Source: Sitta carolinensis
Taxonomy: Eukaryota; Chordata; Aves; Passeriformes; Sittidae
Assembly (NCBI GenBank): GCA_032173965.1
Contig: CM063299.1
Location: 992,001-1,056,000 of the forward strand
Direction: 5' to 3'
Length of the DNA stretch: 64,000 bases
In this document: in pieces, positions 13,775 to 25,782 of the stretch
Position numbering within the stretch: position 1 is the first letter of the stretch
How the letters are laid out: each line of letters begins with the position of its first letter
Program-made: the position numbers and the translations under genes
Notes under the pieces: model-generated
Told to the model about the DNA's origin: nothing
The model's database searches: none
What the model saw: the letters and a program-made list of their open reading frames with translations, nothing else

Positions 13775-13812
13775 TTATTCAAATGAATATTCAGTCTTAT
13801 TCATTTGAATAA
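13775..13812. repeat. Perfect 15-bp inverted repeat with 8-nt loop
   Basis: TTATTCAAATGAATA at 13775-13789 is the exact reverse complement of TATTCATTTGAATAA at 13798-13812, with loop TTCAGTCT. It lies 6 nt downstream of a sequence that looks like a strong splice acceptor (pyrimidine tract then TTTACAG, ending 13768). The arms contain ATTCAAAT and ATGAATATTCA, which resemble POU-factor sites. Function is unknown. Confidence 0.9.
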
Positions 13813-14215
13813 AAAACCCAACCGTTTGACTCTGTTAAATGCTTATCTCTTAAATAGAGCTTGTTAGCTTCCAATAATAGCTTCATTCAGAAGGATGCAG
13901 TATAATTTCATTTTAAAACGTGTGCTCCTTGACAACCGGAATCCTATTTCTGTCACCGTTTTCAACAGCTGCCTTTGTTTTGGGTTAATCTTTTCCATAC
14001 ACTTTCCGAGAACCATTTTTTTGTTGACTCTTAGTACCTCTCAGAAGAAATAATTGTCTATTTAGGCCAGGAAAGTTTCTGAGAGTTTTGGTAATTTAAA
14101 TATGAGCGTGTATTCATTATGGGAAGTAATAAGACCATGCGTGCAGGGGGATCTTGGTGTGGGTGCAGTTATTAAAAGTTGGAATTTGATACCCAAAAAG
14201 TGAAACAGGAAAGGA

Positions 14216-14365
14216 ATCACAGAATGGTTTGGGTTGGAAGGAACCTTGAGGTGCCCATGCCATGGGCAGGGATGCCTGCCACTGTCCCAGGGTGCTCCAA
14301 GCCCTGTGCTGGGACCTGTGCCAGGCCCTTTCCACCCTCCCAGGAGGAGTTGAAGTGCCTGTGTG
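14216..14365 (-). mobile_element. CR1 LINE 3'-end fragment, minus orientation
   Basis: On the + strand it starts TCACAGAATGGTTTGGGTTG and GAAGGAACCTTGAGG. The GGGCAGGGATGCCTGCCACT and AGGGTGCTCCAAGCC segments follow, as in a reversed avian CR1 3' end. It is 5' truncated. Confidence 0.85.
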
Positions 14366-16266
14366 CCTGCAGATGGAAATCCCCTGCTTGCTCCCACCGA
14401 GTTGGAGGTGTTGGGCATTGTGGAGGTCACCTCGGGTTTTCCTCTCCAGGCCTGATCAAGTGCCCCAGATCCTTCAGAAACCTGCAAATGCCTGCTAACA
14501 CCCACGGGTTGTTATTTTATTGTTATAAAATCTGGAGGTGCAGAAAGCTGGGTGGCAATCTAATTTAATCAAACAAATAATTTCTTGATAAACCTGTGCT
14601 TGAGCCATATGGAGTGGGACGAGAATGGGAAATCTGTTTCCGAGTCCAGACACGTAATGACTGCAGGGGCTTCCTCGTGGTGTTCACATATTAGGGCTAA
14701 TCTCCTAAATTCCCTCTCCCCTCCATCCTGGCACCAAGACCAGACACAAGTTGAAAGAGAAATCCTCAACTGCGGCACTCGCTAATGAGCTGCTAATGAT
14801 GAAGATGTTGCTGGTGCTCAAACAATTAATGACTTGTAGCCCCAGCCCGGCCATCTCCTCGCTCTGGGCCAGCCACGCTTCGCTCCCAGCTCTGGGATTC
14901 CTGGGATGCCAGATTCAGGCACTTAACCGCAAAAATGTTAGGTGTAACTGCAGGTCTGTTTGAGGTAGACTTAAATGGAGTAATTTAGAAGGCAAATGAA
15001 AGACGTGAGTTATGTAAAAAAATTCAGGCTGCTGCCTGCTCTGAGTGCAGAGCAGTGCTGTGAGCCCTGTGTTGTGCCTTGGAGGAGGGCTGGGAACCGC
15101 TCCTGGTCATCCTTCCCCCCCGGGAGAGGCTCTGAGTGGACTAGGAGCATTCCCCATGGCTGCAGGTGCTGTGCACTCCCAAAAGAGCTCTCTGGGAGCT
15201 CACCTGGGAATGCACTTTGCTCCTCAGCCAGGGGCTGGGCTGCCCCTGCTCAGCCTCCTGCAGATTCACCAGCCTGCAGTCCAGCAGTTCCAGGATGGAG
15301 TTCATCCTCTTACTGCATTCAGAAGATTTCATTAGCATAATGGGGGTCGATGTTGACTCATGGAGCCTTCTCCAACACCTGAGACAGTTTTTTGTCCTTA
15401 TCCCCGGGTGCTGTGTGAAGGCAGGAGCTGGCACACGTTAGCCGTGGCTGCTGTACAGCCACAGGCAGGCAGCAGGCATCAAACACCCAGCCAGCCCAGC
15501 CCTCGGCCTTTGAAGCAGCACTGGGGAAGAGAGGAACCATTAGATCAGAGGCCTTAAACGTAATGGGTTCCTGGAGGCCTCAGGATGTCCTGATGAGGTA
15601 TTAGAGGAAGTAATTCAGGAAGAAAGGGACAAATAACCACCTCCGGAGCGGGGCTGACCCGGGCGCGGGGAGCACACAGAAACACAAAGTGCTGCTCTCC
15701 CTTTGGGAAGCATTGGGGTTTTTCTCCTTGCCAGGGGTAAATGAGGAATCATCTTCTGTCTTCCCAGATTTTTATGGTTTTTGGGTCGTGTAATGAGTCA
15801 GCTCTAATGGAGAAGTCCCGTGGAATTAAACAAGAGATGAAATCAATATGGTTCCATGGAAATATAATTGGGTTTTGTAGAGATTGCTCTTAAAAACCTA
15901 TAAGGTGTAAAAGAAAATACGGCCTTATTGTAGTTTCCGAGCCATCATGTAACTGGGGTGTAACTATCCATTAAATTCTGCAGGATGGATCAAAAAATCC
16001 ATAAGGAGGTTTTAATTCTCCATTAAATCCTATGGAAGAGCTGGAACAGAACCGTATTAATTTTCCCTGAGACAATGCTTCTTCCCTCCATTAGGCTGCA
16101 GTCAGCTCAGGAACAGCTCCATAGGCAGCAGGTGTAGTCACACGTGCGTGTTGTTGTAGAAGTTTTCCCAAGTCCCAATGGCTAAATAATGCTTTATTAA
16201 AATGAAACTGTTACACTTAACTAATGTTTTCCTTACCCCTCCCCTTTTTGTATCTTTATTAAATAG

Positions 16267-16349
16267 GATTTGGCTTCGTAACTTTTGAAAATGAAGACGT
16301 GGTTGAAAAAGTCTGTGAAATTCATTTCCACGAAATCAATAATAAGATG
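16267..16349 (+). CDS. MSI2: MSI2 exon encoding second half of RRM2 (RNP1 to last beta strand)
   Basis: This 83-nt exon encodes 27 residues beginning [15 protein letters not shown] and ending HEINNKM. The first two bases complete a glycine codon (G|GA), so the RNP1 octamer RGFGFVTF of RRM2 is split by the intron. RNP1 aromatic residues stack on RNA bases; in Musashi proteins RRM1 and RRM2 bind UAG-containing RNA. The acceptor is TTAAATAG and the donor is ATG|gtgagt, in phase 0. On the human 328-residue numbering these are about residues 153-179. The sequence appears identical or nearly so to vertebrate MSI2 as I know it. Residues distinguishing MSI2 from the paralogue MSI1 lie mainly in later exons, which settle the assignment. 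Confidence 0.97.
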
Positions 16350-18149
16350 GTGAGTGCCGGTGCTGCGCGGCGTGCAGCGAGCTCTGCGCTGAGCCAGGCC
16401 CTGCCCCGTGCCCTGCCCGGGGGTCCACAGCCCTCTGGGGGTGCTGGGCACAGCTGGCACTGCCCTGCCCTGTCCCCCACGGCCACAGGCTCGGGCAGCT
16501 GCCCCAGAGCAGCTCTTGGGGTGTGAAGCCAGCGGGCTCCAGGAGGGTGCGAGTTCAGCTTCTCCAGCAGAGAACCCGGCTGGAGTTCCTCCTCAATGAC
16601 AGGCAGGTCCCAGGTTGTGGGTTGCCAGATGAAAAGGGGCATTTGTATTTCAATTGCTGCAGTAACTTTGATATTTTCAACTAAAATATTCTTTTTCCCT
16701 TTGTCAAAACATCCTTTGCTTCTCAAATGTGTATTCAGATATGCATTGTATATTGGTCTGGTATGTGTTCACAGACTTTAAATTTAATAATAGAGCTTTT
16801 AGTGTGGATAAGATCAAAGCAATCTCCTTGGCATATGCTGGAGGCCTGATTCAATATTTGACTTGCTAATTTTTCCCAGGGCACTGAAATAATATTCCTC
16901 ATATTGTTCCTCCCTGCAGTATGCATGTGAAATAAGAGTGAGGGTCCCCTTGGCCAAGGGTGGGCTGGGGTGGTGGGCAGGGCCAGGCAGCATAGAGCTC
17001 TTAGGAGGATTCCCTGCCAGGTGGAGGGCTGCACAGGCAGGCAGCAGGGAGCATGGGACAGGGTGAAAACACTCCTGCAAGAGAAAAACAGGGTTGGGTG
17101 TTTGTTGTTGGGTAATTAAAATATCCCCTTCCCACTCCTGTGCCCACTCAGTGCCCTCTCCAGGTGCCACCATCTCTGAGCGTTCTCATCACTCCTTCAG
17201 CAGGGATTTTGAAAGCAGCCCACGAGCCAGGGGATGAGACATGATCCTGTCGTGGCACTGACTCATGCTGAGCCCTGCTGATGTGTCTGCAGCTGAATGC
17301 CAGCCCCGGGGAGCTGCAGTGACACACAGCTGGCTGGGGCACACTTGGGTCATGGCCCCTGTGTCCCTGAGCTGGGCAGGGGACTGGCTCTCCCAGCCCC
17401 AGCCCTGGCGTGGGGTTTGCAGCAGCTGGGGGAGCTGGGACTGGGACACCCTGTCCTCATCCCTGTGCCATCCCCAGGTTGCTCAGCTGGCACACCCACA
17501 GCTCCATGGGCTCGGGCTGGCCCTGAGCTCGCTCCTCCTCCCCTCCTGAATGGTTTCCCCAAACGTGGGGGCAGGCAAAGGGCAGTAGGGTGGCTGCTCC
17601 CCAGCCTATTTCCAGCTCCAGCCTCCCTGGCAGGCTATTTTTAGCTCATCCATTCTGCTTCTGTTGCCATCCGTAAAGCTTAGAATGTCAAATGTAATAT
17701 TAAACGAGCAGTAGGACAGTGAAAAGAAAATGCCAGCGAGGTATTTAATAAATGGAAGGTGGAATTTACGTGGGAGGCCAAAGATGCTCCAAACATTGCA
17801 GGGGGACAATAAACCCAAACGAGCTGTCCTCTCATTATTGTTCCTTTGACAGGAGCAGGCTGCTTTGCAAAGAGACACCTGTTTTTCCAAGGAAAAGTAA
17901 AAGTAGCTGGAAAAGAAATGTGCTAGAGTAATTATCTTCCTTAGATCCCCCAGACAGTCATTCACTTGCTGGGTGCAGTGCTGGTGAGAGGGGCGATGGG
18001 CTGAGCCTGGAGTCAAGGGCTCATGTCAGGCTCTCGAGCTGACAGAAATGTTGGGCTGTTCTAGACCAGGCTGTGACACTGCCCAGCACCTGTGGCTCTT
18101 CCTCCTTCTCAGGGTGGGATCTTGCAGGTTTTGGGAGCCTTGGGCGCTT

Positions 18150-18215
18150 CCAGGGATGGGGCAGCCACAGCTTCTCAGGGCAGCCTGTGCCAGGTCTGTT
18201 CCAGACCCTTTAATT
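18150..18215 (-). mobile_element. Possible CR1 fragment, minus orientation
   Basis: It contains CTTCCAGGGATGGGGCAGCC, then ACAGCTTCTCAGGGCAGCCT and GTGCCAGG. This matches an internal part of a reversed CR1 3' end. The hallmark end motif is missing, so the call is tentative. Confidence 0.55.
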
Positions 18216-18719
18216 CAGCGCCCCAGCGCTGATCAGTAATGTGGCAGATCAACAGACCCACGACTCAGTGCATTTTTAAAAATAAGCTTAAAGCCCCTCT
18301 GCTGCTGCCTGGTGTGGCTTGCCATGGTGTGAGTGACACGTTGTCCCCAAGGTGATGGGAGCCCACCAGGCTGTGAATCACACGTTGCTGGCACAACAAA
18401 GTCTCCTTGTCTTTGGGTGGCTCGGCGGGGGTTTGTGCATTGTGGATATCATGCATTCTGCTTCCCTCAAAATAGCCCTGGTTTCCCTGGAAAGCTGTTA
18501 ACCAGGGGTTTGTGAGACATCCTGGGCTGAGAGCTGACAGCCTGTTTTGTTGTGCTGGGTATAAGAGGCTTTTCACTCCCCAGCTCAGCCCTCCTGGGTT
18601 CCCGTGGCTGAGACTGCTCCGCTTGACCCAGGAGTACCCCAGTGTAAGGTTAATTCTCCAAACTAGACTAAACAAAAATAGTGGATAGTGAATTTTCCCT
18701 GCCTTTTTTTTTTCTTTTT

Positions 18720-18722
<3 letters not shown>

Positions 18723-18754
<32 letters not shown>
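18723..18754. repeat. T32 homopolymer
   Basis: A run of 32 T, preceded by a second T-rich stretch with single C interruptions. Its length is likely to be unstable and error-prone in assemblies. Confidence 0.85.
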
Positions 18755-18756
<2 letters not shown>

Positions 18757-19864
18757 CCTTAGAGTTAAACCTTTCTTTGTTTGGCTTCTGAAAGTGTAGC
18801 ACATCCTCATATGAGGAGTTGGAAAAAATCTGGAAATTATTAAGATGCCCAGAAAGGCTGAATTGAAAGTTTGAGTGAGGTCCAGATGTGTGTACAAAGA
18901 CCCTTATCAGGCAGCTCTTGGGGGCAGTTGGGTATGGAGCTGAGCCCTGACTCACAAATCCATGTACAGTTCCTCTTGGGTTGCATATCCTGTCACGTGT
19001 GACATCCCTGCTGCCTCCAGTTTTTTTCCCTTGAGGTAACTGTGGCTTGGGAATGGTGCCCATCTCCATCCCCTTTCCTGTAAGGACAGGGCTGGATTCT
19101 GGCAGAAGAGCAGCCAGGCCCCTTTTCTTCCTGCTTCTGCTGTTGATGAAGAGGCCCCATCCAAGCCCCCAGTGTATCCACTTCTTGTGTGGAGAGCACA
19201 GGGGCTGTCTGCTGAGGGGTGAGATGACAGTGCCTGAGCAAGAAAGCATAGAGAAGTGCTGTATTTCTCCTTTTTCCTGGGGGAAAGAGCCTGGCTGGGA
19301 GTCCTGGATGTCCCACTGGCAGCAGGGCTGGGCTGCTGTCTCACAGGGCATTGGTGGGATCTCCACGAGGTTCCATTGGTGTTGATCACCTTCCAAAGGC
19401 AGCAGGAGTAACTGAAAGTGAAAGAATGCAGATCCTTTATTAATAGGGTTTACAGAAATTTTCTGCTGGGTAGAAATATTGATTCTTTATTCCTATTTTA
19501 AAAGGAGCTTTTTGTAATGATCACTGGGAGTCGTTCCCTGTCATCGATTGCCGTGGAGCCGTGCTGGAGCCCTCCCTCCATTCATCCCGCTCCCACGAGT
19601 GCCAGGTTCCCTTTCAGGAGCACAGAACTTCTTAAATCAGCACTTCTGTCATCTTTGGGGGGCTGCAGTGGGTGGTTAAAGAGACACACACGTTTGCTCT
19701 TTCAAACATGGTGACGCCGTTCTGGAAGTTCACCTTTGAGCGGGAGGAGGTGCGGGCAGGCAGACGCTAAAAATAAACCTCCCCCCCTTAAGTAGATCAG
19801 TTCTGCATTTGACATTTACATGGAATTCATTTGCATCTCATTTGTACATGTTTCTGCTCAATAG

Positions 19865-19979
19865 GTAGAATGTAAGAAAGCACAACCTAAAGAAGTGATG
19901 TTTCCACCAGGGACGAGAGGGAGGGCACGTGGATTGCCGTACACCATGGACGCTTTTATGCTCGGGATGGGAATGTTGG
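19865..19979 (+). CDS. MSI2: MSI2 exon, end of RRM2 and start of C-terminal region
   Basis: This 115-nt exon encodes [15 protein letters not shown], then [16 protein letters not shown] and MLGMGML, plus the first base of a glycine codon. [11 protein letters not shown] closes RRM2. The short RG-containing stretch and Met/Gly-rich segment start the low-complexity C-terminal half used for protein partners; the poly(A)-binding-protein contact is known for Musashi family members. The acceptor is CTCAATAG and the donor is TTGG|gtaagt, in phase 1. It corresponds to about residues 180-217 of human MSI2. Reading frame, phase and spacing all agree with the flanking exons. Confidence 0.97.
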
Positions 19980-20141
19980 GTAAGTGCCACAGCCACCACT
20001 CCAGAGCCTCTCAGGTGTCCCTGAGTTCCCAGCCCTAAACCACAGGGGTGAGCAAATCCCTGCACCTGCGTGGGTGCCAGGCTGAAACTTTAGCAGGGGT
20101 GGAGTGAAGAAAATAATCCTGTCTGTGGAAAATGATTAACT

Positions 20142-20173
20142 CCACCCACCCACCCCCCACACACCCCCCCCCC
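20142..20173 (-). repeat. C-rich tract, potential G-quadruplex on the minus strand
   Basis: Four C runs (20145-20147, 20149-20151, 20153-20158, 20164-20173) are separated by loops of 1-5 nt. The complementary strand therefore fits the G3+ quadruplex pattern; the RNA strand is C-rich. It lies about 165 nt after an MSI2 donor. Confidence 0.7.
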
Positions 20174-23100
20174 GGCCTGGAATATAAAAAATTTGCATTT
20201 AAATGGATGTTTTAAATAGCCTGTTTTACTCTTACTCGCAAAAATAGAATGATGAAAGATGCAGTGTGTTCATTCTGACTAAAAATGATCTCTCCCCTTT
20301 TTTAGAGGAATTGAGTCACACGTTATTCCCCTTCTTTTAAAGGTAGCTGTGACAGTTCAGCATGGATAATTGAAAATCTTGCTAGTTCTTAAATGGCATG
20401 GATGGAGGAAGAGGGGGGGATGTGTAACAGGACAGGTCGCAACAATAATTACAAGTTTCAAGGAGATGGAATGGTATTTTAGTCCTGAGTATTGTGTCCA
20501 GAAAATACTAATTAAATGGGATAAATGATATTTAATGGCAAATTCCTATTTGTGCAGGAGGTCTATTTAGTTATAATTGGTTCCCATTTGTTTCTGCCTA
20601 GATAATTCTTCCTAAATAATGTGACAACCCCAGATACTCTGTCCTCCTCCAAAACGCTGCTAATCCATTGCCAATGGTTTTTTGTAAAACACCATTCATT
20701 TTAAACTTTCTGCTCCCTTTGTACCCCTGGACTTCCCCTCAGTCGTCACCTCCTGTGTCCGTGAAGCATCTGAGAATGGGAGGGCAGTCTGGAGGTGTCT
20801 CCAGGCAGCAGTGAGCCCTTCCCAGGCCAGTGTCAGGATGCTTTGGCTTTCCTCTCCTGGGTTTAGGTGATCCCAGAAACTGAGCACAAAGCCCAGCCTT
20901 GGAATCTGGGTTGGCCCGAGCTCTGCTGAGCAGATGCAGAGGCTTGGCTGAGATGCTGGAGGACCCCAGAGCCCCCAGGTCAGAGGACTCAGCTCCTGCA
21001 AGGCTCAGGCTGTTACACTGAGGTGTCTGACACCAGGCACTGCTTGATTTGATAGGAAAAATTTGCTGCCATGTTTGCTTTATCTCTGAATTAATAGTAC
21101 TTCTGTTCGTGTGGCTGGAGCGATCCATTTCTGGGCTGTGTAATCAGGTTATTTCAGCTGATCATCTGTTCTGCTGTCCCCATGCTCCACCACCACCCTG
21201 CCCCACAGTGTCTGGAAATCACATTTTATGCTTAAAATATTTATCTTGCTCTAGTCAGCCCGTGATTTTGTTACCTGTGTCTTCCCAGCATGCCTGAGCC
21301 AACGTACTTGATTTCTGCTGTTTCTGTTCCTTTTCTGCCTGTGCTGGTCGGGGTGGTGGAGTGTGGAGGGCTGTGTGCCACTGTGCTGGCCTGTCCTGCT
21401 GGAGGAGAGAGCCCAGGTCACCCTGGGCAGCCAGAAAAATCCCTGGCATCATCCTCCTCCCTATGGCCTCAGCCCTTTTCCTTGCAGCTGGGCACAGAGT
21501 GAATGGAGTTGGGAATGAAGGGAGAATTCAGCCCCCGGGTGCAGGGTGATTCTGTTCCCACTGTCTCTCTGGAAAGGGATCCTCTGAAGCTGTGAGAATT
21601 AAGGAAAGAAGCCCTCAGTGAGTGGAACTGCAGAGAGGAAGAGCTGTGGCACCTGTTGGTCCTGCTGCAGTGGGGGCACCCTGACCAGTGCAGCTCCAGC
21701 CAGTCCCACCCTGCTCTCCCTGCATTTCGGATCGGGGGTCTGGCTGAGCATCAGTGACTGATCCATGCTGAAGGCCAGAGGCTTCATTATCCACTCGAGC
21801 TGGTTTTTCATCTTCCAAGTTCCTGCTTGCTACCGCGGCACCGTGTTAAATAATTAAGTGCTAAACAAGGCAATTGCAACACAGGAGAGCAGAGCTGCTG
21901 CATGGCCCTCAGAAACCCCTGGTTTCTAAGGCTGCAGGGCCCATCCCTGCAGGAAGAGGGGCGTAATTAACCCATCAAATGATCAGACACAGAGTTCCAC
22001 CAGCGCCACTGCTGAGCGTTCTGTGGGGTCCCACGAGGCCAGGTCAGGTCTGCCCCGTGTCTTCTGCTCCGTGCGCAGCTGGACTGAACCAGAGCAACTG
22101 GGGCTGCTCTGGAAGGATTTTTATACCTGTTTCCAGAAGCCCTTGCTCAAGGTCACCTTCTCCAGCTGCTGTTCATGGGCAGAGGAGGGAATCGGAGGAA
22201 CGAAGGCACGAGACAACCCAAAGGAAGGAGCGGGGCGCGACTCCCTCCAAAGCTATTAAGGAAGTTGGTCTTTTTCATTAATCACAGCCTCCCCAAGGAG
22301 CCTGCAGCAGCCAGGGTCTAAAGGTGCGCAGGCAGCCGCTTCTGTGATGATTTGGTTGATTGGAGCAAAATTAAAGTGTTCTGAAAGGATTTTTTGACTT
22401 GGAGAGCGCGGGCAGGCTGAGCCTTGTGCCAGGACAGTGGCTGGGCTGGCCGGGGCTCAGGCTGCTGGTGGGACACGCTGGTCTCAGGCAGAGCAGGAGC
22501 TTTAACGAGCCTCTCTGCATAGAGTGGAGCAGATTCAGTTCCCCTGATCTCCCTGTCAGCCCAGCCAGCAGGAAGAGCTGCTCCCCAGCCCCTTGGATGC
22601 TCATGGACAGGCGCTGTGTGACCCCTCTGTGGCTGAGTGGGAGCAGTTTGGTGGCCAAGAAACTCTCTCTGTGCCTGGAGCCTCCCACTGGCACATGGCC
22701 CCTGTCACCCAGGGCCTCTGGGTGTCCCAGCACTGCCCCAAAGTTTTTGCACTCTGCTCAGGTCTGTGCCTGCAAACTTTTGAAGAAGAGAACAAGAGGA
22801 GCAACACTGGGATGGTTTCTGCCTCCCCGCATCTGGAGCTGCTTTCTGTGTCTGGAACCCTACAGTCACCACAGTGGTGACACACAGCTCTGGAGGTGAC
22901 CCTGCCTTGAGCTGGGCTTGCAGCACTCATTTCTCCTGGTGATGGGCATCATCCTGGTGTTTGATGTTCAAACTGGGCTCCTTGTAGCTTGCAGACCCCT
23001 CTGGAGATGGAAGCAGTCAGCCCCCAGGCTCACAGCCCGCAGTGCTGGAGCACACTGTGGTGGGGACACGGATTTGGGAAGGTGTCTGGCAGGGCTCTGT

Positions 23101-24224
23101 TCCTGCACACGCTCAGTCTAGGTAGGCTGAGCTCATGCATGAAAGAAGCTTGTGCCCTTCAGAGAAAGTCATTCCCTTTTTCCGCCAGACACTGTTCAGT
23201 GGAGTAGCAGCTGCATCTCGGAGCAACATTTGGAGACAACAGCTTCCTTTGAAATGATTTTGCACGGGTCCCCTGGCTCCTGTGTGCTCAGCATTCCCAC
23301 ATATTGACCGTGAGCTTTTGTCCACCCCATTAGCAAATTTTAAAATGAAAATTTTAAAATTTCCACAGCCTGGGCAGGGGCTGGGTAGAAGCAGTGGTGT
23401 GAAAGTGTTTTGGCTGCTGGTTTGAGTTCCACTTCCACGGACAGGAAAGTCTTGCTTTGAAAGAGGTGATCCAGTCAAAACTTGGATTTTTAGTTTACTT
23501 ACAAAGCATTGGTCACTCCCCAGGACTCCCAAGGCAAATCAGCTTCTCGGTGCCCAGTGCAGGGTGAGGATGGCACCTAATGGGAATGTTGGGTAGGTCA
23601 GCATGGCCATCATTTGGCCTGAGGGAGCATCCACGTGGGCATGGTGTTAAACACCATTGATATTCAGCCAGGCAATGTCCCCACGAGGATCAGGCTTCGA
23701 GTCGTTAGAGCAGAGCTGGGCACTGCAGCAGTAAATGAAGAGGAAAATTGAAGTAATGTTGTATTATAAATTTATGATTTCATCTGCCTGACTTTGAGAG
23801 CGCTGAGCGCTGCCGGTGCCAGCAGAGCCCCCGGGCAGCTTGGCTGGTGCTGTGGCTGTCAGGCACAGCCAGGTTTGGCCAGGGACAGCAGGGCTGCCCT
23901 GGGGTCAGGGCCAGGACGTGCCAGGGCAGGCAGCAGAGGAGGTGGCATCCAAACCACTGCGGGCAGCTGCCATCCCCACCGTGCTGATCTGGCTGGGGCC
24001 ACAGGTACCTCACCTGCAGAGCTCAGGTGCTGCCCAGCGCGTCAGTCCCTGTGCCCCGACGGCTGTGAGCTGGCAGATCTGCTGCAGAACTGCCTGAATG
24101 AGAGCAAACTGAATTCTTCCTCTTGGCAAGGAGCGAGGGGCTGCGGTCAGACACCGCAGAGCGATTTTTCAGTGGTGTTAATGGCGCTACTTACTTAGCA
24201 AACAATCCATTTATCAATAGTGTT

Positions 24225-24248
24225 AAAAAAAAAAAAAAAAAAAAAAAA
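24225..24248. repeat. A24 homopolymer
   Basis: A run of 24 A followed by a purine-rich GAGGAAAGAAAAAAAGG stretch. No retrotransposon body is recognised upstream. Confidence 0.8.
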
Positions 24249-25707
24249 GAGGAAAGAAAAAAAGGTTTGTGAAGCTTAACTCTGAAAGATCTGATTTAAT
24301 GACAGAGGTGATTAATTTCTAAGGGGATCCAGCTGTTGAGCTGTGAAAGGAGGGCTAAGCAGGGTGTGCATTCTCGGAGCACCGCGTGCTGCCCGGGCGT
24401 CGCGGGGCTGCCTTTGCCTGGCACTGCTTAATCCCATCATCAGAATTCATCCAAGCATTTTTATCTTCCACTTTTAGATTATGATTAATAGTAGGCTGCA
24501 TGTATATATAAATCTGATCGGAAATGGAGGGACTTGCTGCAGCAGGCAAGCAGCCGGGTGATGGATGAGTGTATTAAAGGATAAATAAAAGCAGAGATAG
24601 GAGCCCCCCAGAAGAGCCATTCACTGCTGAGCGTGTTCTCAGGCTCCAGCCCAGCTGCTGCCGAGATTCCCGCTGACTTCAGACAGCAGGAGAAAACTTC
24701 CCCTGATGCTTTCTTGTTTTGGAGAGGCCTGGGCTGACGCTGAGGCTCAGTGAGGACATTCTGTAGCGTTTAGTGAGCTGGAATTGCGTGGGGTGCTGCC
24801 TGTTTTTAAGAAAACTGAGCGAGGAAATGATGAGGATCAGTGTGAGGTTGGAATTTTAGAAAACCCCCAGAGTGTACAGGACACTTTGGGACATTGGCCA
24901 TCCAGGTCAGAGCAGATAGGCACCGTGGGACCAGAGAGGATTGGCTGTGGGGAATTAAAACAGCACGGCCAGGCAGCAGTGGCACAGACAGCAGAGTGGA
25001 GCCAGCACCGAGTGCCTTCACTGAGGTGTTTTTATTCATGAAATGCTCTCAAGTGAGTTTTTCTCCTAATAAACCTCCCCAAGCTGCCCGAGGTCGGTGC
25101 TCTGCCTCAGAAGGGGCCTTCAGAAGCACCTCGAGCAGCTTCCTTTGACTTTCCTGAAAAATTAAAAGCTCTTTGGCTCCCTGGCTCGTTGCTGCTGCTG
25201 CCTCCAACTCTTTGATGTGTTAACTGTTGTCCTTCACACTCCCGGGATAAAGAATTACTACTACCTTAATCTCCAACTGTCAATAGCTCTGAAGCAAAGT
25301 ACATTCATTGTAAGCTCTCCAAATGTCAGAGCAAACCCGTGTTATGTGTTTAGCCTTAGCATTTGGCATTTACTCTTCCAGCTAACAAGTATGCACAGTC
25401 CTTGGGCTCCAGACACCAAAGTGCATGTTAATTACCAGAGTGACAGGGCTCCTGCTCGGAGCTGGGCCAGCGCCGGCAGCTCGAGATGTTTCTATTCAGG
25501 ATAATGATGAAACCTCTCTGCAGTTTGGCATGAGCTGAATAAATCTGATTTTTTAATGCCTTCCGTAAAATTAGGTCTCACCCATCCTCCCTGTCATTGT
25601 GCATTGTGTTAAAAAACAAACAAAAAAGAACCTTCAAAAAAAAAACCCTTTCATTAATCCTCAAACTTCTCTCTCTTCTTTTTTCTTTTTACATGTCTGT
25701 GATCAAG

Positions 25708-25782
25708 GTTACCCGAATTTTGTTGCAACATATGGCCGAGGATATCCTGGATTTGCCCCAAGTTACAGTTATCAGTTCCCAG
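25708..25782 (+). CDS. MSI2: MSI2 exon, Tyr/Gly-rich segment ([15 protein letters not shown])
   Basis: This 75-nt exon completes a glycine codon (G|GT), encodes [15 protein letters not shown] then APSYSYQFP, and ends with the first base of another codon. It lies in the aromatic/Gly low-complexity region, about residues 219-242. Its phase-1 end is the branching point of the gene. Spliced to 39178 the codon becomes Gly and the protein continues FPAAAYGP. Spliced to 28548 the codon becomes Asp and the protein ends after YLPISQDIIFIN. The donor is CCAG|gtacgt, weaker than a full gtaagt, which fits a regulated choice of downstream exon (inference). Confidence 0.97.

Larger units (their letters stand above)
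1..16266 (+). other. MSI2: MSI2 long upstream intron (3' portion)
   Basis: I find no exon here. The preceding MSI2 exon (start of RRM2, KKIFVGG region) is not visible in any frame, so it lies before the window. The intron ends in a good acceptor, a pyrimidine-rich stretch followed by TTTATTAAATAG at 16255-16266. Open frames are short, overlap on both strands and resemble no family I know. The intron holds two minisatellites (3531-3772, 10042-10360), microsatellites, CR1 fragments and a perfect inverted repeat at 13775-13812. AT-rich, repeat-poor blocks (about 6140-6560, 7130-7430, 8100-8180, 9540-9720, 15780-16260) look like non-coding sequence under constraint, but that is an impression and not a measurement. 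Confidence 0.8.
16350..19864 (+). other. MSI2: MSI2 intron, 3.5 kb
   Basis: A donor gtgagt and an acceptor TCTGCTCAATAG bound this intron. It holds a CR1 fragment at about 18150-18215 and a T32 tract at 18723-18754. Nothing else could be supported. The 242-codon minus-strand open frame over 18668-19396 is partly poly-lysine read from the T tract. Confidence 0.9.
19980..25707 (+). other. MSI2: MSI2 intron, 5.7 kb
   Basis: No exon is supported inside. It contains a C-rich tract at 20142-20173, a run of A24 at 24225-24248 and AT-rich stretches around 20200-20600. The acceptor is a strong pyrimidine tract (25668-25690) followed by GTCTGTGATCAAG. Confidence 0.9.

Noticed and set aside
18668..19396. 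242-codon minus-strand open frame
   Set aside because: It ends in a poly-lysine run read from the T32 tract; the rest resembles no protein and overlaps other shadow frames.
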